A DNA stretch of 64,000 nt from Thozetella sp. PMI_491 (taxonomy: Eukaryota; Ascomycota; Sordariomycetes; Chaetosphaeriales; Chaetosphaeriaceae): NCBI GenBank assembly GCA_021432635.1, contig MU270084.1, positions 292,138 through 356,137 of the forward strand, written 5' to 3'. Shown piece by piece: positions 38,572-49,147 of this stretch (within the stretch, counting starts at the first letter, position 1; every line of letters starts with the position of its first letter). Both the position numbers and the translations under genes were made by a program. Under the pieces are notes generated by a model that was given only the letters and a program-made list of their open reading frames with translations, was not told where the DNA came from and made no database searches.

Positions 38572-40011
38572 TCAGTCTGACGGTTGCAGCGAACCTCCCG
38601 GTTGGTAAGGGTCGGGGTTGATCCCGCCCCCGGGGTGAGACGGGTCGGGCGTGATCGTTCCTCCAGGGTACGTCGGGTCAGGGTTGATGCTGCCACCTGG
38701 TACGGTGCCGTCGCCATCCATGTATTTCCCACAGTACCGAAGGGCCGCGATGAGGCTCCTCTCGAGCTCGGCAACATCAGGAGGCGCCGTGGACGGCCCG
38801 CCGTGAGTACGCCATAGCGCGGCAAGAGCCTGCTGCAGGCCGAGAACCTGCAGGAGCTCACACGCTCCCGCGCCGATAACAGGGCCACTGCCAGTCTGAC
38901 GCTTCCCGGGATGGAACGTGGTGCTCGACCCAGGAGGCGCGATGATGCTTGTGATCCCGGTCAGATAGCGCAGGGCGGCCTTGAGATCCTCGATTTCGGC
39001 CCGATCCTCGGCGGTCTTGACTGCCTTGTTTTGCAAGGCCACCAGCTCCTTCTCGATCTCGTCGATGACCCTCTTGGTGTTGGTGAAGGCATCTGGCGGT
39101 AGCGTGAACCGCCGCGCCTTGCCGGGATGGAAAGTCGAGCTGGACCCTGGCGGGGCGACGATGCTGACGATTCCAGCGAGATAGTGTAAAGCCTCTTTGA
39201 GGTCTTTGATCTCAGAGAGATCGTCTTGGGACTTGTTGCGAACGTTCTGAAGCTCCTCCAAGCGCCGCTCGAGCTGGTCGATAGCCTTCTTGACGTCATT
39301 GTTCCAGTCTGGGGGCAAGGTAAACCGCTTCTCTTTGCCCGGATGGAAGGTGGTGCTCGTCCCCGGAGGTGCCGAGATGTCTTCAATTCCAGCGAGGCGC
39401 TGTAGAGCCTCCTTGATCTCCTCGATCTCGACGTAGTCATCCTCGCTCTTGATCTCCTGGTTTTGTAGCGCCTCAAGCTCCTTCTCCAGCTCGTCGATCG
39501 CCTTCTTTCTGTCTCCGTTCCAGTCGGGCGGGAAGCTGAACCGCTTGCGGTTGCCGTGCGTGAGTGTGGTGTTGACCCCTGGAGGAGCCGAGATGGAGGT
39601 GATGCCCTCGGCGTACGTCAGCATTTGCTCTAAGGCCTCGATCTGCGCGAGGTCCTCATCGGTTGGGTCAGGCTTGCTCTTGAGGGCGAGCAGCTGTAGC
39701 TCGAGAGCAGCAATGGCTCTCTCCTTCTCCGATCCTGGCGGAAGCCCTATTATGCCGAAGCCTCCTTGGCGCTTTTCCTTGGGTGGGTTCAAGGTGCCGG
39801 TGATGGGCGGGGTGACGAAGCATGGAGACTGCTCTCCAGAGGGAGGCACATCGCCGAGGCACGGAGAGGGCGTCCTGCTGGGATCATTAGGGTCGACGGT
39901 TCCGCCCCATCCTCCTCCGAGAATTTGTCTCTCCTCCACTGCCCGGCTTGTGGGCAAGGCGCGAACGACACCGAGGCCGAGTATGGCAAGGGCGAGAACC
40001 GATCTCGCCAT
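38572..40011 (-). CDS. Secreted four-repeat protein with dibasic (Kex2-like) sites between repeats
   Basis: No known family recognised. Single exon, 479 residues. It opens with a signal peptide (MARSVLALAILGLG, predicted cut near residue 19-24). Residues 82-371 are four repeats of 70-76 residues: each begins in the last three copies with F-(S/T)-(F/L)-PPD, continues with a heptad-like charged helix, then APPG, a Ser/Thr run, (T/S)FHPGK or similar, and finishes in a dibasic pair (KR81, KR157, KR229, RR301, KR371). A C-terminal domain (372-430) has two Cys, followed by a Pro/Gly-rich tail of three PDP units. The N-terminal segment also has two Cys (51, 64). Dibasic ends in register with a repeat suggest Golgi Kex2 cleavage into similar peptides. 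It could instead be a structural wall protein. The ATG at 40104 is in frame but would bury the signal peptide, so 40011 is chosen. Confidence 0.82.
   Translation of the reverse strand: MARSVLALAILGLGVVRALPTSRAVEERQILGGGWGGTVDPNDPSRTPSPCLGDVPPSGEQSPCFVTPPITGTLNPPKEKRQGGFGIIGLPPGSEKERAIAALELQLLALKSKPDPTDEDLAQIEALEQMLTYAEGITSISAPPGVNTTLTHGNRKRFSFPPDWNGDRKKAIDELEKELEALQNQEIKSEDDYVEIEEIKEALQRLAGIEDISAPPGTSTTFHPGKEKRFTLPPDWNNDVKKAIDQLERRLEELQNVRNKSQDDLSEIKDLKEALHYLAGIVSIVAPPGSSSTFHPGKARRFTLPPDAFTNTKRVIDEIEKELVALQNKAVKTAEDRAEIEDLKAALRYLTGITSIIAPPGSSTTFHPGKRQTGSGPVIGAGACELLQVLGLQQALAALWRTHGGPSTAPPDVAELERSLIAALRYCGKYMDGDGTVPGGSINPDPTYPGGTITPDPSHPGGGINPDPYQPGGSLQPSD
38899..39768 (-). repeat. Protein-coding repeat region, four units of about 210-228 bp
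   Basis: Units on the minus strand cover residues 82-157, 158-229, 230-301 and 302-371 of the secreted repeat protein. The last three are clearly similar at protein level; the first is more diverged. Each unit ends in a dibasic codon pair. Confidence 0.88.
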
Positions 40012-41996
40012 TATGATCCGAGACTGAGCTATCTCTTTTGATGATGGGCGCGGAAGTCGCAACCTGGGTTGCCGATCAAGATACCGGAAGCTCTCTGTTG
40101 TCAATGGCTCACTGTCAGATCTAGACGGACAAACCGGTTGGCACCATCATCACCTGGGTCCAGCTACGCAGCCCCTTGATATATAGCTTGGCTACCGCTC
40201 CCTCCATCATCTCATGTCGTGAGATATGGGCATATCAATGAGCCTGCGAGGTGGCAATCGCGATGGGGGACTATAATATCATGTTAATATGGGATATATG
40301 AAGGCATAACCGAACGGAGGGCCTTCGCCTTATACCCGCCTCGACTTTACCCGGGGATGGCGGTGGATTTGCTACTCCGGTGCCATTCAAGACCAGGTGC
40401 TCGGTGCAAAAAACGGGCAAGGGGCCGTAGAATAAGGTTAAAGTGCTTATTGTGCCTATATCAGAGAGTCCGAGTCTGGACAAAATCATGGTCGATCGGG
40501 GCGAGAATCCCGCGTCAAACCGAGCTGAAGGGCAAAGTTCGCCATGGGGGGCTATTTTTGGGTCGACATATAGGGCCAAATCTGCAGACGCATACCTCCT
40601 GTAATGTACTAGAGATCATAGATGAGCGAACCGCCCAGGTGGTGTGCCGTTGCGATATCTCATTTGTCTTGCTCGCGACTGCTTAATCAAGGATCAAAGG
40701 GGGGCTCTGCTGCCCTCATAGAGCGGCATCATAAAATCGCGAGACGCATGACGGCGAACACCGGGAGCTAGATGGGGCCCTTTCCTTGTTATGAAAGTAG
40801 AGACGCCATCGCGTGGTGATCTGGCGACCGCGGCGAATCGGCTCCGTACTCGATCAGCGTCGCTTCGAGCCGAGCAATGTCTGGGAGGTCCTAGGAAGTG
40901 ACGATGCTTCAAGGAAACAGGAGACGATAGTCTTAGAGAAAGAAAGAAAAGGCTGCATTCGCCCCCCCGTGCCTGGCCACGCCGTTGAGGTCGCCCCGGT
41001 AGTGCGTCACAATGTAACCGCATCTTACCACCCTCCAACCCCTGGATCACTGGACTACCGGCGGCCAGATCTTGGGACACTTGCCTTGCGGCTGCAGGAC
41101 CTCACCCAGCACTCCATCTCGGACAGGGGAGATGGCAGGTGGGGTGGCACTGCCGTATAGCGCCTGGCACTCTCGACATCGAGCGCGCAGAGCGGCTCTG
41201 TGAGGCTCGCGTGGCTTGAGATCCTAGGCGACGTTTCATCGCGACCTCTTCAGCCGCGACGAGCCCAGGCTAGTGTTCTCTCCAGCATCGCAGTCTTGCA
41301 AACGAGATTTGCAAATACCTTCTACCATTAATTTCGAATACAAGCACAGCGGCAGCATTCGCCAGGCATCTTTGGGGGGACACAGCTTTTTGGTAGCGGG
41401 ATGTTTCGAAAGGGTTGGAGTGGGAAAAGGTGAGGGAAAGCCGGCTTGGCGGGCCTTCCGGCTGTGTCACTGCATGCTTATCCTCGCTCGATTAAAGGCA
41501 AGAAGGAAAAACGGGCCAGCCTTCGCTATAAAGGCCCTAGCAGGTCCTTGGGGTTTTTACGGCTATGTGTCATTTGCGTTCGTGTGTCGCGGAGATGGCA
41601 AATAGGGGAACCTGCTTTCCTGGTATAAGTGGAAGGAGCACTTGAAGCTTGCAGCTGTTGCCAGCCGTCATAATCAGCTACTGCCAGCCTTCAGAATCAG
41701 CTGCTTCTTGAAGCTCCGGGACCCGAGCCTCGGTGCTCAGCCCGTGTGGACCCCGTTCCGGACTCAATACGGGGGGTTCCCAACAAATTCGATGGAACGC
41801 GCATGGCTCAACATGGCGACGACTCCGCTGCTAGAAAACACCGTCATGCTGCCGGTTTTTTCGTCGAGTTGATGTCCGGGCACACACTAGAACGCTCGCT
41901 CCAAAAGAACGCACTCCGAGACTGTTAGAAATCCGGAAGGAAAGCATTTGCCTGCACTGCTCCTCGCTCGCCCCCGCCGCCGGAGACAAGTGAAAC
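40012..41996. other. Divergent intergenic region; no gene seen
   Basis: This lies upstream of both the secreted repeat protein (minus) and the AdipoR-like gene (plus). A TATA box candidate is listed separately. Bases 40200-40640 are relatively AT-rich. No coding frame of recognisable character is present. Confidence 0.5.
40180..40185 (-). promoter_or_regulatory. Candidate TATA box of the secreted repeat-protein gene
   Basis: On the minus strand this reads TATATA, about 170 bases before the start codon at 40011, a plausible distance for a fungal core promoter. It is inferred from motif and position only. Confidence 0.4.
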
Positions 41997-43089
41997 ATGC
42001 CGGACAGGGCCAGGTCATCGCCGTCGTCAGTCCGGAAGAGGCGGGCCTCTGCCTCCGCTGCTGCTGACACGCTGGTTACGGCGGCAAAACAAGCCGAGGC
42101 GAAGGTGGAGCGCGCGCTGCTGCTGCTCTGGGATGAGCTCCCGCACTGGCGGCGCGACAACGCCTACATCCACAGCGGCTACCGGCCGACGAGCAACAGC
42201 TACTGGGGCTCGTTCGCCAGCCTGGCCTACCTGCACAACGAGTCGGTTAACATCTGGACGCACCTGCTCGGCGCTATCGCCTTCACGGCTGGGGGCCTCT
42301 TCCTGCACGGCGTCGTCGCGCCGCGCTACAAGACGGCGTCCGACGCCGACATGCTCGTCATGTCATGCTTCTTTGGTGGCGCCTTCGCGTGCCTAGGCAT
42401 GAGTGCGACCTTCCACACCCTGTGCAACCACTCGCCGACGGTCGCCATGTGGGGGAACAAGCTGGACTACACGGGCATCATATTCCTGATCGTGGGGAGC
42501 TACGTGCCTGCCCTATACTACGGTTTCTTCTGCCAGCCGGCGCTGCTGACGGTGTATCTGTATATGGTAAGCAGCGAGGCCCTCGATGAACCCCCGGAAC
42601 CAAATGGTTGACGTGCTCCTAGATCTCGCTGTTGGGCCTCGGGTGCCTGGCTGCATCATGGTTCGAGCATTTCCGCACACCGAGCTGGCGTCCCTACCGC
42701 GCCCTTATGTTCGTCGGCCTTGGCGTCTCTGGAGTCGTGCCGGTCGTCCATGGCATCATCCAGGAGGGGTATAGCCACGTGAACGAGCGCATGGGTCTCA
42801 ACTGGGTGTTGCTCGAAGGTGCCATGTACATCTTTGGTGCATTTCTCTACGGCGTTCGTCACCTCCATCCTCCCCTCCGTCTCTAGCCTCGGGTATTATG
42901 GCATGCCCGATAGACTAACCGGCATGACAGGTGCGGTGGCCAGAGCGCCAGTTTCCGGGGTCATTTGATATATGGGGCAGCTCGCATCAGATTTTTCACG
43001 TTTTTGTCGTCCTTGCGGCCGCGTCACATCTGGTGGGCATGACGAAGGCGTTCGACTTCCATCATAGCGTTCTGAACAGCGCTTGTTGA
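41997..43089 (+). CDS. AdipoR/hemolysin-III (PAQR, Izh-type) membrane receptor
   Basis: Seven-helix membrane protein of the PAQR family; yeast relatives (Izh1-4) affect zinc and lipid balance. Exons 41997-42566, 42623-42853 and 42931-43089, all in phase 0, give 319 residues. After a basic N-terminus of about 45 residues comes the family entry motif (DELPHWRRDN, then YIHSGYR), then YLHNESVNIWTHL. Three conserved histidines of the intramembrane zinc site are visible: one in SATFHTL after helix 2 and two in SSHQIFHVFVV near the C-terminus. The last exon begins VRWPERQFPG, exactly as in relatives, which fixes the third exon. The donor of intron 2 is GTTCGT, weaker than normal, and reading through it meets a stop after about ten residues. 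The stop lies 139 bases from the end of the facing TFIIIC gene. Confidence 0.92.
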
Positions 43090-43228
43090 CTAGAACACGG
43101 GTATCATTTACTTATAGACGATTATAGACGATTTCTACTCCCTCTCTATTGATACGTAGGTCGGGCCGATTGTCCCCTCGCGGTGCCTGTTGCGCGCTTT
43201 CTTCGCCGCCGCTTTGCTCTACTGCTTC

Positions 43229-45480
43229 TCACTGGATCCCGAGATCCATCACTCTGACCAGGCCGGACCCAAAGGCGCAGGCAGCCCAGCAGCTGAAGTC
43301 CATATTTGGGTTCCAAGCTACCGTCGTTACCCGCGTGAAGGGCTCGTGTATGACGTTCCGCGCCATCACGGGGTCCGGCGGTTCTTCGTCCGTGTCCTCT
43401 GGGCCTACGTTTGCGTTTTTCTTTGGCCTGCCCCTTTTGGGCTTGCCATTTTTCTCCTCGGGCCGCTTCTTCTGCTTCTCCGACTCTTTGCGGGCTTCCA
43501 TCTGGGGATCGTTATTCTCTTCCGCTAGGAAACCCTGCAAAATTCTGACCGCCCCTCGGAGTTGGGGCTGAACGGACCCGCTCGGCTGTATTGGGCGGTA
43601 TTCGTGTTCCAATATCTTAAGCTTGAAGGTTTTCTCGTACTTTTGGCTGAAAAGCCTCACCAGCGCGTTAAAGGACCACAGGGAACCGTCTGCGCACCCG
43701 ACGAGCACATATGGGTGAGTCGCACCTGCCGAGACGCACATGACCGGGCTCGGGCAGCAGATCATGGTCCTGGCGTGGTTGAAGAAGCGCACGTGAAGGA
43801 ACGCCATGGTGGTGTTTCCGTGGATTGCTCCGTACTGCGCGAAGAAACCTTGCATAATCTCGCTCCAGACGAGCAGGTTGGGCTGGAAGATGATGACGGG
43901 TGTAGAGAGGAACGTCATCTCGCTGCTGGCTTGATCTATGTCGGTTAAGCTAAGGGCTCCTCCCACAGGCACGGTGCAGACCATGTTTGGGTTTGAGGGG
44001 TAACCAGAGCAGATTTCGAGAATAGAGGTTGAGTGCAGGTAATGGCGCTGGATAATCCTGCGAGGCTGGACGGACCAAACTGACATGGACCCGTCTGAGT
44101 GGCCGAGTGCGAGAGTGTTCGAGTTAACCCATGTAAGGCAGGTTACTTCGACTCTGTCTTCGTCTTCGCAACCCAGAACCGCGATCGGGGAGTCCATCCA
44201 CTCTGGAAATATCGTTAGCAAAGTTGCTCGACTGATCAGGGCAGCGGTGCAGACAAACCATAAGTAGGCTCGGCGTCATTCGGGAAGGTGCTGATGTCGA
44301 GAACTCGGGCTTTCCCATCACCACACAGAATTGCGAGCCGGCCAGCTATTCCTGCCAGGTTCAATGGGACAGGACACCATTGCAACCGCCTTGGACGACC
44401 CCAGTTGAAGCATTTGGCGCCCCTAAATCGTGGAAGTTTGGTAGAAGGGGAGGCCAGGCCGGATCCGCCTCTGACCCCGGAGAACTGCCAAAGCTGAACC
44501 GTCCCGGCATCCCGGCTCTCGTCATGCCTGGGATCGTCCGGTACAAGATGATCCTGGTCAGAGTGAGGAACCGTAGCAATAGCGAGAAGTTGATCGTCCC
44601 CAATCGACTGTGGTTGCCAGCCCATCGCTAGCACGAGGCCCCCGACATCCATCATCCATCCGGCTGGCTCCGACTGTGGGCTGTCGGCCTCGATTCCTAG
44701 ACGACCGGACTGTGTGAGAAGGTGAGGCTTGCCCTTCTGGAGCTTGTATTCTTCCTGCGCTGACCAAGGTCCTAGCATGGCGACTAACTCGCCGTCGGCA
44801 CGGGGGACGAGCCGTTGGCCGATGTGTTTCTCCGAGAGGTGCGATCGCTGCATGCTCTGGCTGGCGCTTTGGATCCCGTCATACCAAAGCACCACGTTCT
44901 TCTCCTGTTCGATCTCGTGGTTCGGCGCAACCCAGGGGCTGAGCATGATACCGTGCTCGTGCTCTGGTGGATACTTAGGGGGGAGGAGGGGAAACTTGGT
45001 CCAACGCGTGTCCAGCTCCCAGATGGTTCTGATGCGTGCAAACTCCGGGCCATACAGGGCGTCCCTAAGAGGCCTGTACTTTGCATAGCGCTTGAGGGAC
45101 CCGTACCAGGTGCGGTGGAAATAGCGTGGATCTTGGGGGTACCGGGGAGCGTCGTGATAGTTGTTCAGAGAACTCTCCACTGGGGCTCGCCTCCTCCGAC
45201 GCTTGGTAGGGGCAGAAGTGCCATCGCCCTCCTCTTCTACGACAACCCCGTCCTCATCTTCATCTGCTGTCCCATCATCTTCGCTGCTGGTGACTTCGGT
45301 GAGATTTCCCACCTCGTCGTCCTCGTCGTTCTCGGCTTCGGCATCAACGTCGATGACCACCTCGTCATCGCTGTCTTCATCGGCCGGGGCGGAGCCTACC
45401 TCATCATCGATAGAGTCTATACGCCGGATCTCTGCGTACGACTTTCTTTTGGCGGCCGCCCTGGTCGCGCGCAATCTCAT
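43229..45480 (-). CDS. sfc6: TFIIIC WD40 subunit (Sfc6/Tfc6-like) with AT-hook
   Basis: Nuclear protein resembling the WD40 subunit of transcription factor IIIC, which recruits RNA polymerase III to tRNA and 5S genes. Exons 45480-44259 and 44202-43229, with a 56-bp intron (GTTTGT donor, GCTAAC branch, CAG acceptor), give 731 residues. Residues 1-110 are basic, then extremely acidic (Asp/Glu runs), followed by an RRRRR cluster. WD-like blades extend from about 220 to 610 (segments such as LAIATVPHSDQD, LAILCGDGKARVLD, LALGHSDGSMSVWS). An AT-hook core, RGRP, lies at 664-667 in a Lys-rich linker, followed by a final WD-like blade. The two long open frames are out of register only because of the intron; this is not a broken gene. 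The start at 45480 begins the conserved-looking basic segment. Symbol given by family resemblance. Confidence 0.8.
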
Positions 45481-46689
45481 CGTGATCCGGGATGCAAGGC
45501 GCCGTGGTGAAGGTTTGGTGAAAAGTCGAGGGTGGGGCTTAGGGTTGGACTCCCAGGTATCTGACCAGAGAGGCAACAAGCCACATGCAATCCCGCGATA
45601 GTCTGGTGGTTTCTACATCGAAGAGACTGGCATGAAACTATTGCCCGGACTCGCAATATGCTGGTATCTGTGCATGTATGATGCTCAGCCTGCCGTGCCT
45701 CCCCAACTCAGATGTAGAAAAGGGCCAACCCCAACCCTAGTTGGGAACATGGGCAAGCAGAGAGATGTAAGCGTTCGAGGGTTAGGGTTCCTTTGCCAAG
45801 AAGCAGCTGCCTATGAGTGGTCATTTAATTATTCCTTCAGAGTCGAGATACGATGGGATAGTACGAGTACGCGTCGATATTTCCTCGCTTAGCCCTCGTG
45901 CGTGCATTAGAGCATTTTCAAGCCTAGTCTATTAAGAAGACTGCAGTGCCGCAGGCCGTCATTTACGCGTGCCTCACTCCTACCTATCGATCAGTGGCAC
46001 TGCGACCCCACCAAGAGACGAGGCTCAAGCACCGGTGATACTTGGCATCTAAGCGAGTGCGATAGTGCGGCCCGATTGGCTCTGCCCGTAAGGCTGAAGC
46101 CACATTAGGAAGCATCTCGCGCGTCCGATGCGAATGCGGTAGCTAGTCGCAGAGGAGTGTCATGATGCCTTGACCCAAGCACTCAGATCCTTTAGCCTCG
46201 ATCCCTAGCTGTCGCTCAGCCGCGATGACGACGCCCTGAATCACGTCTTTCGCTCTCGCACTCGCCCATCACAGACTCATACAGTTTGATGGAGGCTGCT
46301 GGCGTTAATCGACGGAGGGTATATCGTTCCGTCGCTTGGCACGGGAGAGGCATATATAAGAGGTAGGGAACCAAGGGCGGGTAGTAAATAGATTTGGCAA
46401 GATAGAATCTATACCGGTCCCTATCTGTCCCTAACCCACAACCCTCTTAGCCGATTCCTCGATTTCGCTCTGACTGCTGCATCTACGCCACCCACCCACC
46501 TCAACCTCCTTTAGCAGAACATTAAAGAACACAGGCCGACACCTTACCTATTTCTTGACTGGCTAGCCATTGCTTAAAGTTCCCACAAGTCCAACTGCAA
46601 AAACACTACAGGCCGCCTCTCTGCCCTTCGAATCTTTCACACACGCCTTTCTCAGCAAACTAGCCCCGGGGAAAGGGTAAACAGGCACG
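45481..46689. other. Divergent promoter region with telomere-like TTAGGG motifs
   Basis: Located between the TFIIIC subunit gene (minus) and the RTA1 gene (plus). It contains TTAGGG at 45539-45544, CCAACCCCAACCCTA at 45725-45739, and GGGTTAGGGTT at 45778-45788, plus a TATA box candidate at 46353. No coding frame is supported. Confidence 0.6.
46353..46360 (+). promoter_or_regulatory. Candidate TATA box of the RTA1-family gene
   Basis: TATATAAG lies about 330 bases upstream of the ATG at 46690, followed by a pyrimidine-rich leader. It is motif-based only. Confidence 0.45.
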
Positions 46690-47818
46690 ATGTCGTCGGA
46701 TCCACGCTTACATCTCCCACCTGGCATCATCGTCTTCGGACCTCACTCGAACTGCACGCTCGATATCTGTCCGGTAGAGGCCAGTGTGTACCGATATCGC
46801 CCCTCATTGGCTGCAAATTACACTTTCTTCGGCCTCTATGCCCTCGCCCTAGTCATTCACGCCTACCTCGGGTTCCGGTGGAAGTCATGGTTCTTCGCCG
46901 GGTCTATGGTTGCCGGGTGCATCAATGCTATAGTCGGATACACAGGGAGAATTCTCATGTATTACAACCCCTTTAACTTCACCGCGTTCATGATCCAGAT
47001 CGGTACGAGAACCCTCCTTCCCCCTTTTCCTCCCGGTAATAGAATACGGCTTGGCCGACTAACTAGACTTTCGCAGTGTGCGTTACCTCTGGGCCTGTTT
47101 ACTACTCCGCTGCCATCTATGTCACCTTAGCAGCAGCGTAAGTGGCCGAGTTCTGGCTCTGCTTGAGGGTCTGAGGAGCTTACTGATGCGGATTTCTAGA
47201 ATCAACTACTTCTCCCCCGGTATATCTCGATTCAACCCGAAGCTGTTTTACTGGGTCTTTATCCCGTGCGACCTCGTCTCGCTCGCAGTCCAGGCGGCGG
47301 GCGGAGCCATCTCGGCTTCGACTAGCGGACAAGGGCAGATTGGTGTCGACCTCGCCCTTGCAGGGATGGCGTTCCAGGTCTTTATGCTCGTCATATTTAT
47401 TAGCTTGTTCGTGGACTACCTGACCCGTTACTTCCGATCCGGCCAGACGGCCGCGTTCGGGACTCGGCTCAAGATCTTCTTCACATTCATGGGTCTCGCT
47501 ACGTTCCTAATCCTCATTCGATGCATTTACCGCCTGGTCGAGCTGCGAGAGGGGTACAGTGGTGACCTGGTCTCCAATGAGGCACTGTTCATTGGCCTCG
47601 AGGGAGTGTAAGTGCAGCCGGCCGAATCCCATAGTTCCACACGGTAGTACTGACGTGGCGACGGCAGAATGATCATCGTGGCCGTCTACTCCCTGACCCT
47701 GGGACACCCAGGCTTTGGATTTAGACACGACACAAAAACGAATACCAGCGAGCTTCAGGTCAAGCAGGAAATCTCATCTGATGAGAGCAGCGGGCGTGGA
47801 ATGCGAGAAATGGTTTGA
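46690..47818 (+). CDS. RTA1-like seven-helix membrane protein (lipid-translocating exporter family)
   Basis: Fungal integral membrane protein of the RTA1/RSB1 family; members are linked to resistance to sterol-binding compounds and to sphingoid base export. Exons 46690-47002, 47077-47137, 47200-47607 and 47668-47818 give 310 residues. Hydrophobic segments lie around residues 40-60, 68-88, 105-130, 145-170, 180-205, 218-240 and 260-280. Family marks include the YRPSLAANY entry, GYTGRILM after helix 2, the GPVYYSAAIY segment built across the small second exon, IPCDLVSLAVQAAGG, and RCIYRLVELREGY before the last helix. The tail ends Ser/Glu/Lys-rich and cytosolic. Substrate cannot be assigned from sequence. 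Confidence 0.93.
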
Positions 47819-48370
47819 ACACCTAGGTTCGCGTGCAATCGGTTCGTTTTAGCGCTAGGAGCTGTGGAGTTTGGGTTGTAAGACGCCGGATTAAAGGGTT
47901 CGCTGCTTGGCGCATTGCCATCGGTCTAGACGTAGAGAGGACAATCATTGATGGTGGTCTTTGAATTAGGGTGTTGGTGGACTTCCTATCCTGGGTATTT
48001 AGTAGTTGTGTACAGTCGATCTTGTATTAGCGAGAAATGCCTTTCATGACTAATATTACTTTCCATCAAGATCGAGGGTAAATGGTATATCCGTGTTTAT
48101 CATGGTGGTTGCGCATGGCTACTAATAGGCGACGTGGTATCGTCCACGTAGGGGGAAACGGGGGGGTGGGAGGTTTGTTGTGATCTGACCCTACTTCTCC
48201 CCCCTCTCTTGACGCAGCGGGGTTTCCCGGCTGACCTCAGAGATTTGATCATTGTCTGCCCTTTGCAGCCACATACACTGATAACCGAGGTATCAAGACT
48301 GCTGTGTATCAGTTGCAAGCGAACGGAGTGTTTATCCGGTTACTAGCAAGTGCATCGCAGTTCCGCTACA
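47819..48370. other. Intergenic region between RTA1-family and aldolase genes
   Basis: These 552 bases hold the 3' end of one gene and the promoter of the next, both on the plus strand. No further feature was seen. Confidence 0.5.
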
Positions 48371-49147
48371 ATGGCTGGCCCCTCGACTGCTGAAGAAGCC
48401 TCGAAATGTCTTTATGGTAGCTGGATCTTGCACTACCACGGCGTCCTGGATGCCTACGGCCATCTTTCTTTCCGCAACCCCGCCAACCGGGACACCTTCT
48501 TCATGTCCTACAGCATTGCCCCCGCTACGGTTTCCTCGATCGATGATCTGATTGAGTACAGCGTGGCGACCGGAGGGCCAAGAGGGCCGACGTCGAAGCA
48601 AAGCTTTGCGGAGCGGTTCATACATTCGGAAATCTACAAGCGCCACCAGAATGTGAACGCCGTTGTTCACAGCCACTCCGAGGCCGTGATCCCGTATAGC
48701 ATCTCGGGGACGCCGCTCCGGCCCTGCTACCACATGGCTGGGTTTCTGCCTTCGAGTGGGGTGCCTGTGTTCGACGCCGCGCGTGAGTACGGCCCGCGGG
48801 ACACCCCGGACATGCTCGTCCGGGACCGTCGCCTTGGGGGAGCCTTGGCAGGATGCTTCGACCAGGGCAACGTGGCGGCGCTCATGAGAGGCCACGGGTT
48901 CACCGTGGTGGGGGAGAGCATCGAGGTTGTGGTTATGCGCGCCATCTACACACAGAAGAACGCTGCCATCCAAACGGCAACACTCAATCTGTTGGCTGCC
49001 CCTGGCCCCCCTGGCAGGATTCCTAGATTCTTGAACGATGAAGAGACCAAAGCGGCGACGAACTTCACGCGGTCGGCGGCGCAGCGTGCGTGGGACCTTT
49101 GGGTAAAGGAGGTGCGGGTGTGTGGTCTCTACGCCACGCCGGTTTGA
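48371..49147 (+). CDS. Class II aldolase/adducin-family protein
   Basis: Zinc-dependent aldolase-fold enzyme; family members cleave or epimerise small phosphorylated or free sugars and related hydroxy acids. Single exon, 258 residues. The metal ligands are present: HSHS (His100 and His102) and the third histidine in RGHGF (His175). The SFAERFIHSEIYKRHQNVNAVVHSHSE block is shown here only by its positions, 78-104. A KxxAxxY-type catalytic layout cannot be fixed by eye. The substrate is unknown; fungal relatives are often annotated as decarboxylases or L-fuculose-phosphate aldolase-like. The ATG at 48371 is preferred over an in-frame ATG seven codons upstream (48350) because it starts the usual short N-terminus. 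It follows the RTA1 gene on the same strand with about 550 bases between them. Confidence 0.9.
   Translation: MAGPSTAEEASKCLYGSWILHYHGVLDAYGHLSFRNPANRDTFFMSYSIAPATVSSIDDLIEYSVATGGPRGPTSKQSFAERFIHSEIYKRHQNVNAVVHSHSEAVIPYSISGTPLRPCYHMAGFLPSSGVPVFDAAREYGPRDTPDMLVRDRRLGGALAGCFDQGNVAALMRGHGFTVVGESIEVVVMRAIYTQKNAAIQTATLNLLAAPGPPGRIPRFLNDEETKAATNFTRSAAQRAWDLWVKEVRVCGLYATPV

Noticed and set aside
38572..40011. A ustiloxin-type (dikaritin) biosynthetic cluster around the repeat protein
   Set aside because: No UstYa-type (DUF3328), tyrosinase or methyltransferase genes were recognised within the window, and the repeat units are far longer than known cores. The precursor idea is kept, the cluster idea is not.
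43229..45480. Possible frameshifted pseudogene (two out-of-register frames)
   Set aside because: A 56-bp intron with donor, branch site and acceptor restores a single continuous WD40 protein.
45530..45792. Chromosome end or internal telomere
   Set aside because: Only isolated TTAGGG units in a normal promoter between housekeeping genes; no tandem array.
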